Numbered from the stretch's first letter, positions 1 through 7,340 are shown. The stretch: 11,178 bases of DNA from DYHD01 sp964411065 (GCA_964411065.1 CAYPJO010000059.1:1-11178); one strand, 5' to 3'. Notes: generated from the sequence alone by a model not told the origin. A program made the numbers and translations.

Positions 1-1
1 A

Positions 2-73
2 GCAATGGGGAAGAAAACCATTAAAGGAATTTACACAGAAGTATTGACATTACCGAGACAATTCGGTAAGTAG
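2..73 (+). CDS. C-terminal end of an unidentified upstream gene (partial)
   Basis: An open frame enters from the left edge and stops at TAG 71-73. It gives about 23 residues ending in TLPRQFGK. The 46-bp gap to hslV and the shared strand suggest a neighbouring gene, possibly co-transcribed with hslV. In many bacteria xerC, trmFO or flagellar genes precede hslV, but I do not recognise this tail as any of them. The visible part is too short to assign a family, and the frame itself could be a chance opening of this length. Confidence 0.5.
   Translation, partial: AMGKKTIKGIYTEVLTLPRQFGK
50..69 (+). repeat. 7-bp hairpin across the 3' end of the upstream gene
   Basis: TTACCGA (50-56) and TCGGTAA (63-69) are exact inverted repeats around a 6-nt loop. 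The hairpin lies in the last codons of the partial gene. No T-run follows, so it is not a standard intrinsic terminator. It could slow readthrough or protect a 3' end, or it may be chance. Confidence 0.3.
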
Positions 74-90
74 AAAAATTTAGAAGTAAC

Positions 91-99
91 TGTTATAAT
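91..99 (+). promoter_or_regulatory. Extended -10 promoter for hslVU
   Basis: TGT followed by TATAAT (94-99) is a perfect -10 hexamer with the TG extension. No good -35 hexamer lies 16-18 bp upstream, as is usual for extended -10 promoters. The predicted start near 106 leaves a leader of about 14 nt containing GAGG (111-114), correctly placed before the ATG at 120. This suggests hslVU can be transcribed independently of the gene before it. Confidence 0.6.
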
Positions 100-119
100 A
101 AAAAATTTAAGAGGAAAAA

Positions 120-653
120 ATGTTTCAAGGAACAACAATTCTATGTATTAAAAGGGGCGATAAAGTTGCCCTTGCCTGTGATGGACAGATAACCTTAGGC
201 AACACCATACTTAAACACAATGCTCGCAAAATAAGAAAGATGTATAATGACAAAGTCATCGCAGGGTTTGCAGGCGCAACCGCAGATGCTTTAACCCTTT
301 TTGAGAGGTTTGAGTCAAAACTCGAAGCTTATAAAGGTAATATAAAGAGAGCATCTGTAGAATTAGCAAAAGACTGGCGCACTGATAAAATATTGAGAAG
401 GCTTGAAGCTCTATTACTCGTAGCAAGTAATGAAAATATGTTTATCATTTCTGGCACAGGAGATATTATTGAACCTGAGAGAGATATAGCCGCCATTGGG
501 TCTGGAGCTCCTTATGCTGAAGCTGCTGCAAGGGCTTTATATGAAAATACAGATTTAAGCGCCTTTGAGATTGCAAGAAAAGCAATGGAAATAGCAGCAG
601 ATATTTGTATCTATACAAATAAAAATATAATCATAGAGGAACTTAATGGATGA
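120..653 (+). CDS. hslV: HslV (ClpQ), protease subunit of the HslUV ATP-dependent protease
   Basis: HslV is the threonine peptidase that forms the two stacked hexameric rings of the cytoplasmic HslUV proteasome-like protease; the HslU ATPase feeds it unfolded protein. The 177-residue length is normal for the family. A short propeptide (MFQG) precedes Thr5, which becomes the N-terminal catalytic Thr1. Lys37 (mature Lys33) lies in the NARK motif and Ser128 (mature Ser124) in GSG, so the active-site set is complete. The blocks VIAGFAGATADA, LAKDWRTD and DICIYTN are typical. GAGG at 111-114 supports the ATG at 120. The residue before the conserved Asp21 is Cys, where most homologues have Gly (GDGQ), a mild variation. 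The gene overlaps hslU by 8 bp, so the two are probably translationally coupled. Confidence 0.97.
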   Translation: MFQGTTILCIKRGDKVALACDGQITLGNTILKHNARKIRKMYNDKVIAGFAGATADALTLFERFESKLEAYKGNIKRASVELAKDWRTDKILRRLEALLLVASNENMFIISGTGDIIEPERDIAAIGSGAPYAEAAARALYENTDLSAFEIARKAMEIAADICIYTNKNIIIEELNG

Positions 654-1986
654 GCTAACACCAAAAAAAATTGTAGAAGAACTGAATAAGTATATAGTTG
701 GTCAAGATAATGCAAAAAAGGCCGTAGCTATAGCCCTTAGAAATAGATGGAGACGTCAGAGAATAATATCTGATTTAAGAGATGAGGTTTTGCCGAAAAA
801 TATTATAATGATCGGACCTACTGGTGTAGGCAAAACGGAAATAGCCAGAAGACTCGCTAAATTAGCCAATGCACCTTTTATAAAAGTTGAAGCATCAAAG
901 TATACCGAGGTAGGCTATGTTGGAAGAGATGTAGAGTCAATGATTAGAGACCTTACCGAAATCTCAATAAATATGGTAAAGACTGAACACATGGAGAGAG
1001 TTCAAGAAAGAGCAAAAAATTTGGCCGAGGATAAAATACTCGATCTTTTGTTGCCTCCTCCAAGAAACACTAGAGGTGTAATAATAGATGAAAAGGAAAA
1101 AGAGCTTTATAAAAATACTCGCGAAAAATTAAGAAATCAGTTAAAGGAAGGAAAGTTAGATTCCAGATATGTGGAGATAGAGATTAAAGAAAAGATTTTA
1201 CCCTTTGGAGTAATTTCTAATGTTGGTCTCGATGAGATTGAGATGAATTTAAGGGAGATGTTGGGTAATTTCTTGCCAGAAAAAACAAAGAGAAAAAAGG
1301 TAAAGGTTCCAGAAGCTCTAATACTTCTTACACAAGAGGAGGCTAATAAATTAATAGATATGGAATTGGTAAAGAAAGAGGCGATAGAAAGAGTTGAACA
1401 GACTGGAATCGTTTTTATAGACGAGATAGATAAGATTGCCAGTAAAGGGCACAGTTATGGCCCTGATGTCTCAAGGGAAGGAGTGCAAAGGGATCTTCTC
1501 CCTATTGTAGAAGGCTCAACTGTTGCAACAAAACATGGTCCTGTAAAGACTGATCACATTTTATTCATTGCAGCAGGTGCTTTTCATACTGTAAAACCAT
1601 CTGATTTGATACCTGAACTTCAGGGCAGGTTTCCTATAAGGGTTGAACTCGATTCGCTTGGTAAACAAGAATTTATAAGAATTTTAACAGAGCCGCATAA
1701 TGCTCTAATAAAACAATATGTAGCTTTATTGGAGACCGAGGGTGTTAAGATAGAGTTTACATCTGATGCTATTCATAGCCTTGCCAGTATTGCAGAGGAA
1801 GTAAATGAAAAGACAGAAAATATTGGAGCAAGAAGGCTACACACAGTATTAGAGAAACTCTTGGAGGACATTTCTTTTGAAGCTCCAGAAATCAAAAATG
1901 GTAAAATTACCATCGATAGTCAGTATGTTTATGAAAAATTAGGCAATATAGTCAATAACCAGGACCTAAGTAAGTATATTCTTTAA
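646..1986 (+). CDS. hslU: HslU (ClpY), ATPase subunit of the HslUV protease
   Basis: HslU is an AAA+ unfoldase that forms a hexamer, recognises and unfolds substrates, and passes them into HslV in the cytoplasm. At 446 residues it is full length. Walker A is GPTGVGKT (57-64), the pore loop is GYVG (90-93), Walker B is IVFIDE (255-260), GRFPIR near 327-332 carries the expected arginine finger, and GARR (394-397) is sensor 2. The stretch of about 110-245 is the charged intermediate (I) domain specific to HslU. The protein ends in DLSKYIL, matching the conserved C-terminal tail that inserts between HslV subunits and activates them. AGAGGA at 635-640 gives a 5-nt spacing to the ATG, inside the 3' end of hslV. 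No terminator with a T-run follows, so readthrough into the FmdE-family gene 40 bp downstream is likely. Confidence 0.97.
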   Translation: MDELTPKKIVEELNKYIVGQDNAKKAVAIALRNRWRRQRIISDLRDEVLPKNIIMIGPTGVGKTEIARRLAKLANAPFIKVEASKYTEVGYVGRDVESMIRDLTEISINMVKTEHMERVQERAKNLAEDKILDLLLPPPRNTRGVIIDEKEKELYKNTREKLRNQLKEGKLDSRYVEIEIKEKILPFGVISNVGLDEIEMNLREMLGNFLPEKTKRKKVKVPEALILLTQEEANKLIDMELVKKEAIERVEQTGIVFIDEIDKIASKGHSYGPDVSREGVQRDLLPIVEGSTVATKHGPVKTDHILFIAAGAFHTVKPSDLIPELQGRFPIRVELDSLGKQEFIRILTEPHNALIKQYVALLETEGVKIEFTSDAIHSLASIAEEVNEKTENIGARRLHTVLEKLLEDISFEAPEIKNGKITIDSQYVYEKLGNIVNNQDLSKYIL

Positions 1987-2002
1987 AAAGAACAAAAAGC
2001 AT

Positions 2003-2021
2003 GAAACTTTAAAAAAGTTTC
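2003..2021 (+). repeat. Small hairpin between hslU and the FmdE-family gene
   Basis: GAAACTTT (2003-2010) and AAAGTTTC (2014-2021) pair perfectly around a 3-nt loop, ending only 5 nt before the next ATG. No T-tract follows. It occupies the place where a Shine-Dalgarno sequence would be expected, so it could affect initiation of the downstream gene or be a weak processing site. Confidence 0.4.
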
Positions 2022-2026
2022 AACCA

Positions 2027-2617
2027 ATGAAATCCTTTGATGATGTTATAAAATTTCACGGACATGTGTGTCCCGGCCTTGCTTTAGGATATAGAGTAGC
2101 ATTAGTTGCATTGAGAGAATTAAATATGACAGAAGCTTCTAAAGATGAAGAGATAGTAGCAATTGTGGAAAACGACTCATGCGCAGTGGATGCAATCCAA
2201 GTCATAACTGGTTGCACTTTTGGAAAAGGCAATCTGATCTTCAAAGATTATGGTAAGCAGGTATACACATTTATTAAAAGAGAGTCAGGAGATGCTGTAA
2301 GGATTGCCATAGACTTCACATTTATACCTGAGACCGAAGAAGAGAAATTATTATGGGAACGCTTCTCTCATGGTGATAGAAGTCCTGAAGTACTAAAATT
2401 AGTTAGCGAACGGAAAGCAAAAAAGATACAGGCAATACTAAATTCACCTGAAGGTATATTGCTGAAAATAAAAAGGATGAAAGTCGAGTCACCACCTGAG
2501 GCAGAAATTTATTCTACTATCAGATGTGAAATTTGTAGTGAAAAAGTCGCTGAACCCAAAGTTAGGACAAAGTCCGGTAAAAGGGTTTGTATTCCCTGTT
2601 TAGAGAGGATGAATTAG
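2027..2617 (+). CDS. FmdE-family protein with C-terminal zinc-finger-like motif
   Basis: This 196-residue protein resembles the FmdE family, named after a protein from the molybdenum formylmethanofuran dehydrogenase operon and widespread in anaerobes without that enzyme. The N-terminal signature FHGHVCPGLALGYR (10-23) is intact, with His11, His13 and Cys15. It is followed by NDSCAVDAIQ with Cys52 and TGCTFGKGNL with Cys63, the usual conserved cysteines. The C-terminus has two CxxC pairs (Cys167/Cys170 and Cys188/Cys191), forming a four-cysteine zinc ribbon or treble-clef motif. The biochemical role of the family is unsettled; metal or redox handling linked to molybdenum or tungsten enzymes is often suggested. 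The start is chosen because MKSFDDVIKFHGH matches the family N-terminus, but no Shine-Dalgarno sequence is visible and a small hairpin sits directly before the ATG. Its stop codon overlaps that of the convergent LysR gene. Confidence 0.88.
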   Translation: MKSFDDVIKFHGHVCPGLALGYRVALVALRELNMTEASKDEEIVAIVENDSCAVDAIQVITGCTFGKGNLIFKDYGKQVYTFIKRESGDAVRIAIDFTFIPETEEEKLLWERFSHGDRSPEVLKLVSERKAKKIQAILNSPEGILLKIKRMKVESPPEAEIYSTIRCEICSEKVAEPKVRTKSGKRVCIPCLERMN

Positions 2618-3507
2618 CTTTTCAGAGGTAGTACTAACAACGATTCTAAGAATACTCTGTAAGCAGGAGGTAAGCTTCTCAAGGCATGTGTAACTATGTA
2701 AAATTGCCTTTTCAGCTTAACATCCTTAATCTTAATCTCTATCAATAGATTGAGTTTTAACTCATCAGCTACCGACAACCTTGAAAGTACCGAAATACCA
2801 AGTCCTGCTTTAACAGCTTCTTTTATGGCATCTGTTGAACCAAAAATTCCTACGATATTTAAATCATTAAGATACAGTCCCCTTTCACTAAGAATCCTTA
2901 AAAATTCTATTCTAGTTCCTGAACCTTCCTCTCTTAAAAGTAAAGGATAGCTCATAAGCTCTTTAATGGTTATTTCGTCCCTATCTATTAAAGATGGCTT
3001 GCCAACAATTATTAACTCATCTTCCATAAATGCTTTATACGAGAGTTTTTCATTGTTTATTTGGGTTCCAACACATCCTAACAAAAGCTCATAGTTTAAA
3101 ATTTTTTCTGTAATTCCTTTTGAATCAGAGATAACAACCTGATATTTGATTGCAGGATGATTATACTTAAATTTCGCTAACAGCCGAGGCAATATATACG
3201 TTCCAGGGATCGTGCTAGCCCCTATAATAAGTTCACCAGATATATCCTCTTTAAATTGATTTATTGCGATTTTAAGATTTTCTACTCTATCGATAATCTC
3301 GGTAGCATAGATAAATAGTAACTCAGCCTCTTTTGTAGGGATAATATACCTACCTAATCTATCAAAAAGCTTACAATGAAGTTCTTCCTCGAGAGACCTT
3401 ATATGATCGCTAACAGTTGGTTGTGTAAGATAGAGAAATTCAGAAGCTCTTGAAAAGCTTTTCTTAGTGTAAACAGCAACAAAAACCTTCAACTGGTGTA
3501 TATCCAT
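2614..3507 (-). CDS. LysR-family transcriptional regulator, selenium-metabolism-associated type
   Basis: This is a full-length LysR-type DNA-binding regulator of 297 residues. The N-terminal winged HTH covers about residues 1-60 (SFSRASEFLYLTQPTVSDHI is the helix-turn-helix), followed by a linker helix and, from about residue 91, the periplasmic-binding-like effector domain. The effector domain contains GASTIPGTYILPRLL, REEGSGTR (192-199) and AVKAGLGISVLSR. This pattern matches the LysR subgroup annotated as selenium-metabolism-associated and is close to CysL-like regulators; no selenium gene is visible in the window, so the ligand is unknown. It is divergent from the NtrC-family gene with 97 bp between start codons, so it may control itself and that gene. 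There is no Shine-Dalgarno sequence, and the promoter position predicts a leaderless message. It ends convergently with the FmdE gene, overlapping by 4 bp, with no room for a terminator between them. Confidence 0.93.
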   Translation of the reverse strand: MDIHQLKVFVAVYTKKSFSRASEFLYLTQPTVSDHIRSLEEELHCKLFDRLGRYIIPTKEAELLFIYATEIIDRVENLKIAINQFKEDISGELIIGASTIPGTYILPRLLAKFKYNHPAIKYQVVISDSKGITEKILNYELLLGCVGTQINNEKLSYKAFMEDELIIVGKPSLIDRDEITIKELMSYPLLLREEGSGTRIEFLRILSERGLYLNDLNIVGIFGSTDAIKEAVKAGLGISVLSRLSVADELKLNLLIEIKIKDVKLKRQFYIVTHALRSLPPAYRVFLESLLVLPLKS

Positions 3508-3519
3508 AATGCTAATTAT
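3506..3519. promoter_or_regulatory. Possible operator dyad over the LysR promoter and start codon
   Basis: ATAAT (3506-3510) and ATTAT (3515-3519) are exact inverted repeats separated by 4 bp, overlapping both the -10 element and the start codon of the LysR gene. LysR regulators usually bind dyads in the region between their own gene and a divergent target and repress themselves there. The dyad is AT-only and short, so chance is possible, and it does not fit T-N11-A well. Confidence 0.25.
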
Positions 3520-3523
3520 ACCA
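3515..3523 (-). promoter_or_regulatory. Extended -10 promoter of the LysR gene
   Basis: On the minus strand this reads TGG followed by TATAAT, a perfect extended -10. Only 7 nt separate the hexamer from the A of the ATG at 3507. The predicted transcription start is therefore 3508 or 3507, giving a leader of 0-1 nt. Confidence 0.6.
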
Positions 3524-3554
3524 TATCAATTAAAGGAATTTTTCTTTAGGCATC

Positions 3555-3583
3555 TTGACAGAATAAAGCGTATTTGATAACTT
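3555..3583 (+). promoter_or_regulatory. Sigma-70-type promoter of the NtrC-family gene
   Basis: A perfect TTGACA (3555-3560) is followed after 17 bp by TAACTT (3578-3583), preceded by TG at 3575-3576. The -10 hexamer is weak (3 of 6 matches), offset by the ideal -35, ideal spacing and TG extension. A transcript from about 3590 would carry AAGGAGG (3594-3600) directly before the ATG at 3605. Confidence 0.5.
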
Positions 3584-3604
3584 TATAGTAGAGAAGGAGG
3601 CATA

Positions 3605-4951
3605 ATGCCTGAGAAATTATTGATTGTTGAGGGTGACGAGCTTCTTTGCAATTCAATAAAGAAATTATTTCAAAAAGAATCCTACGAGGTAACCGCTGTT
3701 CATACTGCAGAGTCTGCTCTTACTGCCTTGGAGAGCGAACATTATGATTTAATATTAACTGATATTATTTTACCAGGGATAGATGGTTTAGAACTCCTTG
3801 TGAAAGCAAAAGAAAAATTCCCTGAAATAATAGTCATCGTCATGACATCTTATCCAACTCTTGAAAGTGTTATAAAGGCATTTAGATTGGGAGCTCACGA
3901 TTATCTTATAAAACCTCTTATTTATGATGAAATAAAACAACTCGTAAGGACTTCTTTAAATGTTAAAAAAACCAGAGAAAGTTCTTTAACCAAAGACAAG
4001 GTAGTAAAGGGAGAATATGATTTTTCAAAAATAGTTGGTGAATGCCCTGCAATAAAAGCTATTATCCAAGAAGTCAAAATGGTTGCTAACGCTAAATGTA
4101 ATGTTTTATTATTGGGTGAGACAGGAACAGGTAAAGAACTCATAGCAAAAGCTATCCATTATAATAGCAATAGATGTGAAGGCCCCTTTATTGCTATAAA
4201 TTGCAGTGCAATTCCTGAAAATCTTCTTGAGTCTGAACTTTTTGGGTATGCAAAAGGTGCATTCACAGGCGCCCTTTTTTCTAAAAGAGGGCTATTTGAA
4301 GAGGCTGATAAAGGCACTGTTTTTTTGGATGAGATTGCTGATCTAAGTCTTCATCTCCAAGTAAAGCTTTTGAGAGTTTTAGATGACAAAGAGATAAGGC
4401 CTATAGGGTCTTTGCAAAGTAGAAAAGTAGACATAAGATTTATTGCAGCCACAAATGCTGATTTATATAGTTATGTTAAAGAAGGAAGATTCAGGGAAGA
4501 CCTGTACTATCGTCTAAAAGTGATTACAATTAAATTACCTCCCTTGAGAGACAGAGGAGATGATATAAAGGTCCTAGCAGAACATTTTCTTAAAATATAT
4601 TCAAACGAGATGGGTAAGGTTGTTAAATCTATTGATGAGGCAGCTCTAAAAATTCTTAAAAAATATCATTGGCCTGGCAATATAAGAGAATTACAAAATG
4701 TAATTGAAAGAGCAGTTTTACTCACTAAAACGGGTTCTATTAGCGTAGAAGATCTTCCTGATGAGATAAAGGATGCCCAATTGGAAAGCATTGACGAGAC
4801 ATCGATACCTTTATCAATTGAAGAATATACAAAGAGAATGATATTAAAATATCAATCAAAATATAGTGAACAAGACCTTGCATCAATGTTAGGAATCACA
4901 AGAAAGGCTCTCTGGGAAAAAAGAAAGAAATGGGGAATATTAAGAAAATAA
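3605..4951 (+). CDS. NtrC-family sigma-54-dependent response regulator
   Basis: This cytoplasmic transcription activator of 448 residues has the standard three-domain layout. The receiver (1-115) has the phospho-acceptor Asp53 in LTDIILPG, Thr81 and Lys103. The AAA+ domain has Walker A GETGTGKE (171-178), the sigma-54 contact loop GAFTGA (218-223), Walker B VFLDEI (239-244), arginine fingers in GRFREDLYYRL, and WPGNIREL (356-363). A Fis-type HTH lies at 422-443. The strong AAGGAGG site at 3594-3600 sets the start. An oddity is that the acidic pair after strand 1, usually ED or DD, is E9-G10 here, so the main metal-ligand Asp is Gly. Phosphorylation may be weakened, bypassed, or replaced by another signal. 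No histidine kinase gene is adjacent. Sigma-54-like promoters before the DUF294 gene and the exonuclease-symporter operon make those its likely targets. Confidence 0.95.
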   Translation: MPEKLLIVEGDELLCNSIKKLFQKESYEVTAVHTAESALTALESEHYDLILTDIILPGIDGLELLVKAKEKFPEIIVIVMTSYPTLESVIKAFRLGAHDYLIKPLIYDEIKQLVRTSLNVKKTRESSLTKDKVVKGEYDFSKIVGECPAIKAIIQEVKMVANAKCNVLLLGETGTGKELIAKAIHYNSNRCEGPFIAINCSAIPENLLESELFGYAKGAFTGALFSKRGLFEEADKGTVFLDEIADLSLHLQVKLLRVLDDKEIRPIGSLQSRKVDIRFIAATNADLYSYVKEGRFREDLYYRLKVITIKLPPLRDRGDDIKVLAEHFLKIYSNEMGKVVKSIDEAALKILKKYHWPGNIRELQNVIERAVLLTKTGSISVEDLPDEIKDAQLESIDETSIPLSIEEYTKRMILKYQSKYSEQDLASMLGITRKALWEKRKKWGILRK

Positions 4952-4953
4952 AG

Positions 4954-4983
4954 AAGTTACTTTTTTATACACAAAAGCAACTT
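4954..4983 (+). promoter_or_regulatory. Imperfect inverted repeat after the NtrC-type gene: possible activator site or weak terminator
   Basis: AAGTT (4954-4958) pairs with AACTT (4979-4983) and CTTTT (4960-4964) with AAAAG (4973-4977), with one A-C mismatch between the two blocks and an 8-nt loop. It begins 3 nt after the regulator's stop codon, so it could be a terminator, but no continuous T-run follows. It contains GTTACT (4956-4961) and AGCAAC (4976-4981). That resembles the GTTACT/AGTAAC repeat upstream of the other sigma-54 promoter, and its centre is about 130 bp before the -24 element at 5100, a usual distance for an activator site. Confidence 0.35.
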
Positions 4984-5099
4984 AAAGTAGCATTTTATAT
5001 TGGGATAGAGTCTATTTTATGATCAAAGCTTAATAAAAAATTATCCCTAATTTTATTTAAGAATTTAAATTCAAATAGATATTTTAAAATTTCAATTTT

Positions 5100-5115
5100 T
5101 GGTATATTTATTGCT
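5100..5115 (+). promoter_or_regulatory. Candidate sigma-54 promoter of the DUF294 gene
   Basis: The -24 element is TGGTA (5100-5104) and the -12 element is TTGCT (5111-5115), with GG at 5101-5102 and GC at 5113-5114 in the required GG-N10-GC spacing. The -12 half is full consensus; the -24 half departs from TGGCACG after TGG. The predicted start is near 5126, only 3 nt before the ATG at 5129. A competing reading is an extended -10, TGG plus TATATT, at 5100-5108. Confidence 0.5.
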
Positions 5116-5128
5116 AGACTAAATTTTT

Positions 5129-7045
5129 ATGAATAATAACAATATTGTTTTACAAGAAGTAATTGAGTTTTTAAGCAAGATTCCACCCTTCCAATTTTTA
5201 GATGAAAAAACCCTCAGAACGATTTGCAAAGATGTCTCTATGGAATACTATCCGAAAGGGACCACAATTCTCCATCAAGGTGGTCCTATGAGTGAATATC
5301 TGAAGGTAATTAAAAAAGGAGCTGTCAAAATCTCTGTTGGTTTTGTTGGCGTTGACGAAGTAATAATAGACTATAGAAGCGATGGAGAGTTAATTGGCTA
5401 TCTTGCTGTTTTCGGTGCACAAAGATCGAGAGCGAATGTAATAGCAGTTGAAGATACAATATGTTATCTATTAGAATTAGATCTAATTAAAAGCCTTTTA
5501 AATACACATCCCCACATTAGAGAATTTTTTCAAGAGTCATTTCTTAATATCTTCTTAGATAAAGCATATGAAAAGATATATAAAAGCAGTGTTCCCTACA
5601 GTGTGGGAGGAAATATCTTTTACACAACTCCGATAGGAGAGTTCGCCGCAAAAAATGTTATTACAGCTAATCAAGATGTCTCTATCCAAAGTGCAGCTAG
5701 TATAATGGCAGCTAACAGAATAAGCTCCCTTGTTTTAGTAGACTCAAATAATATGCCCGTTGGTATAGTGACTGATAGAGATCTAAGGGACAAAGTTGTT
5801 GCAAAGGGTAGAGATGTTAATGAACCTATTAAAAATATAATGAATCCGCCTCTTATTAGAGCTGACGTAAAAGAATTTGGTTTTGAAGTGCTATTAAAAA
5901 TGCTTAGGCACAATGTTCATCATATTTTAGTTGTTAAAGATGGCAAATTAGCGGGGATGGTAACTAATCACGATCTTATGTTGCTTCAAGGTACTTCTCC
6001 TATAGCCATTGCAAAAGATATTGAAAATCAGCAAACTATTGATGGATTAGTAGTTCTATCAAGAGGTGTTGATAGTATCATCGGTAAGTTTTTAAATGAA
6101 AATGTTAAAGCAAGCAACATAGGTAGAGTTATATCTGAAATTAATGATAGAATGCTTAAGAAAATACTTGAAATTGCTGAACATAAATTTGGCCCTCCAC
6201 CAGTTCCTTATTGTTGGATTGTGTATGGGAGTGAAGGCCGCAGGGAACAGACATTCAAGACTGACCAAGACAATGCAATAATATATGCCGATCCTGAGAG
6301 TGAAAGCTATCACGAGGAGATAAAAAAATATTTCTCCGAACTCGCTCTCTTTGTAAGAGATAGTCTTGTAAGATGCGGGTTCCCTCTCTGCCCTGCTGAT
6401 TATATGGCTACAAATCCCAATTGGTGTCAACCTTTAAATGTCTGGAAAAAATATTTTGCTCGTTGGATTTCTGTGCCTACCGCAGATGCTGTGTTGAAAT
6501 CTGTGATATTCCTTGATTTTAGAGCTGTCTACGGTGATTTTAGTCTTGCAGAATCTCTAAGAGATCATATCTTTTATCTTTTAAGAGGTCGTAAAGACTT
6601 TTTACATTTTATTGCAAAAATGGCTCTTGAGAATTCACCACCTATTGGTTTTTTCAAAACCTTAGTTGTAGAAAAGAGCGGTGAACATAAAAACCAACTC
6701 GATTTAAAGACGAAAGGTATAGCTCTAATTGTTGACATTGCAAGAGTTTTAGCATTAGAAATGCGCGTTAGAGAGACATCAACCCTTGAAAGATTAGATG
6801 CAGTTAAAGATAAGGTCCAAATAGTCAAACAACACGGGAGTGAGTTAGAACATGCTTTTGAGTTTATAATGTTCCTTAGAATGCGCCATCAGTATGAGCA
6901 GATAAAAGAAGGGCTTTCTCCTGACAATTTCATCTATCCTGACAATTTAAGCAACCTTGAAAAGAGAACTATAAAGGAAGCCTTTAATGTTATTTCAAAG
7001 GTTCAGGAGCTAGTAAGAATCAGATATAACATTTTTGTCATCTGA
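5129..7045 (+). CDS. Cyclic-nucleotide-binding / CBS-pair / DUF294 putative nucleotidyltransferase
   Basis: This 638-residue cytoplasmic signalling protein has four parts. Residues about 15-135 form a cNMP-binding domain with a phosphate-cassette-like GELIGYLAVFG and RSRANVIA. Residues about 168-295 form two CBS motifs (VGIVTDRDLRD and LAGMVTNHDLM) expected to bind adenine nucleotides. Residues about 310-450 are the DUF294 GlnD-like nucleotidyltransferase, with GSEGR (367-371) and TDQDNA (378-383; Asp379 and Asp381 as probable metal ligands). The rest is the helical DUF294 C-terminal domain. The order matches proteins often found beside VC_2705-type symporters and a DnaQ-like exonuclease, as here. 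The target it might modify is unknown. The ATG at 5129 is supported by the family-like start IVLQEVIEFLSKIPPFQFL, but there is no Shine-Dalgarno sequence, and the promoter lies so close that the message may be leaderless. Confidence 0.93.
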   Translation: MNNNNIVLQEVIEFLSKIPPFQFLDEKTLRTICKDVSMEYYPKGTTILHQGGPMSEYLKVIKKGAVKISVGFVGVDEVIIDYRSDGELIGYLAVFGAQRSRANVIAVEDTICYLLELDLIKSLLNTHPHIREFFQESFLNIFLDKAYEKIYKSSVPYSVGGNIFYTTPIGEFAAKNVITANQDVSIQSAASIMAANRISSLVLVDSNNMPVGIVTDRDLRDKVVAKGRDVNEPIKNIMNPPLIRADVKEFGFEVLLKMLRHNVHHILVVKDGKLAGMVTNHDLMLLQGTSPIAIAKDIENQQTIDGLVVLSRGVDSIIGKFLNENVKASNIGRVISEINDRMLKKILEIAEHKFGPPPVPYCWIVYGSEGRREQTFKTDQDNAIIYADPESESYHEEIKKYFSELALFVRDSLVRCGFPLCPADYMATNPNWCQPLNVWKKYFARWISVPTADAVLKSVIFLDFRAVYGDFSLAESLRDHIFYLLRGRKDFLHFIAKMALENSPPIGFFKTLVVEKSGEHKNQLDLKTKGIALIVDIARVLALEMRVRETSTLERLDAVKDKVQIVKQHGSELEHAFEFIMFLRMRHQYEQIKEGLSPDNFIYPDNLSNLEKRTIKEAFNVISKVQELVRIRYNIFVI

Positions 7046-7340
7046 TTGATTTTTATTAATTCCCTATTATGCTCTAATTCTTTATATCTTTCTCTCTATT
7101 CATTTTTTTTAGATATTGTTTACATATTTCTTTTTTTCCAATTAATTTAATTTTGCCTTTAAAGTTATTTACAATCTTGCACATTAGGTTAAAAAAAGTC
7201 TCATAAATCTTAAGAGATCATTTCGTAGTGTTTATAGTATTCTAAACTAAACCTCTAAAAACTTGCTAATACCCCAATAATCTGATATACTTTTTATTAA
7301 ATATTAAATAATACAAGATAGCATTAAATTGAGGAGTGCA
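7046..7340. other. AT-rich intergenic region
   Basis: This 295-bp stretch holds no convincing ORF or RNA gene. The first part (about 7060-7140) is a pyrimidine-rich run on the + strand with several T-tracts but no good stem before them, so termination of the DUF294 transcript is unclear. The last 80 bp contain the promoter and ribosome binding site of the next gene. Confidence 0.5.
7263..7291 (+). promoter_or_regulatory. Sigma-70-type promoter of the short gene at 7341
   Basis: TTGCTA (7263-7268) and TATACT (7286-7291) are separated by 17 bp, and TG at 7283-7284 gives an extended -10. The predicted start near 7298 leaves a leader of about 43 nt that includes GAGGAG (7331-7336). Confidence 0.6.

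Noticed and set aside
44..72. TTGACA at 44-49 as the -35 of an hslV promoter
   Set aside because: The hexamer 17 bp downstream (TAAGTA) is poor, and the extended -10 at 91-99 is a better and better-placed promoter.
2056..7000. Several open frames of about 60-112 codons opposite or inside the fmdE-like, LysR, NtrC-type and DUF294 genes
   Set aside because: They lie within well-supported genes in other frames, lack ribosome binding sites and show no family motifs.
7329..7340. TTG at 7329 as the start of the 111-residue gene
   Set aside because: The GAGGAG ribosome binding site at 7331-7336 would lie inside the coding sequence; ATG 7341 fits it.
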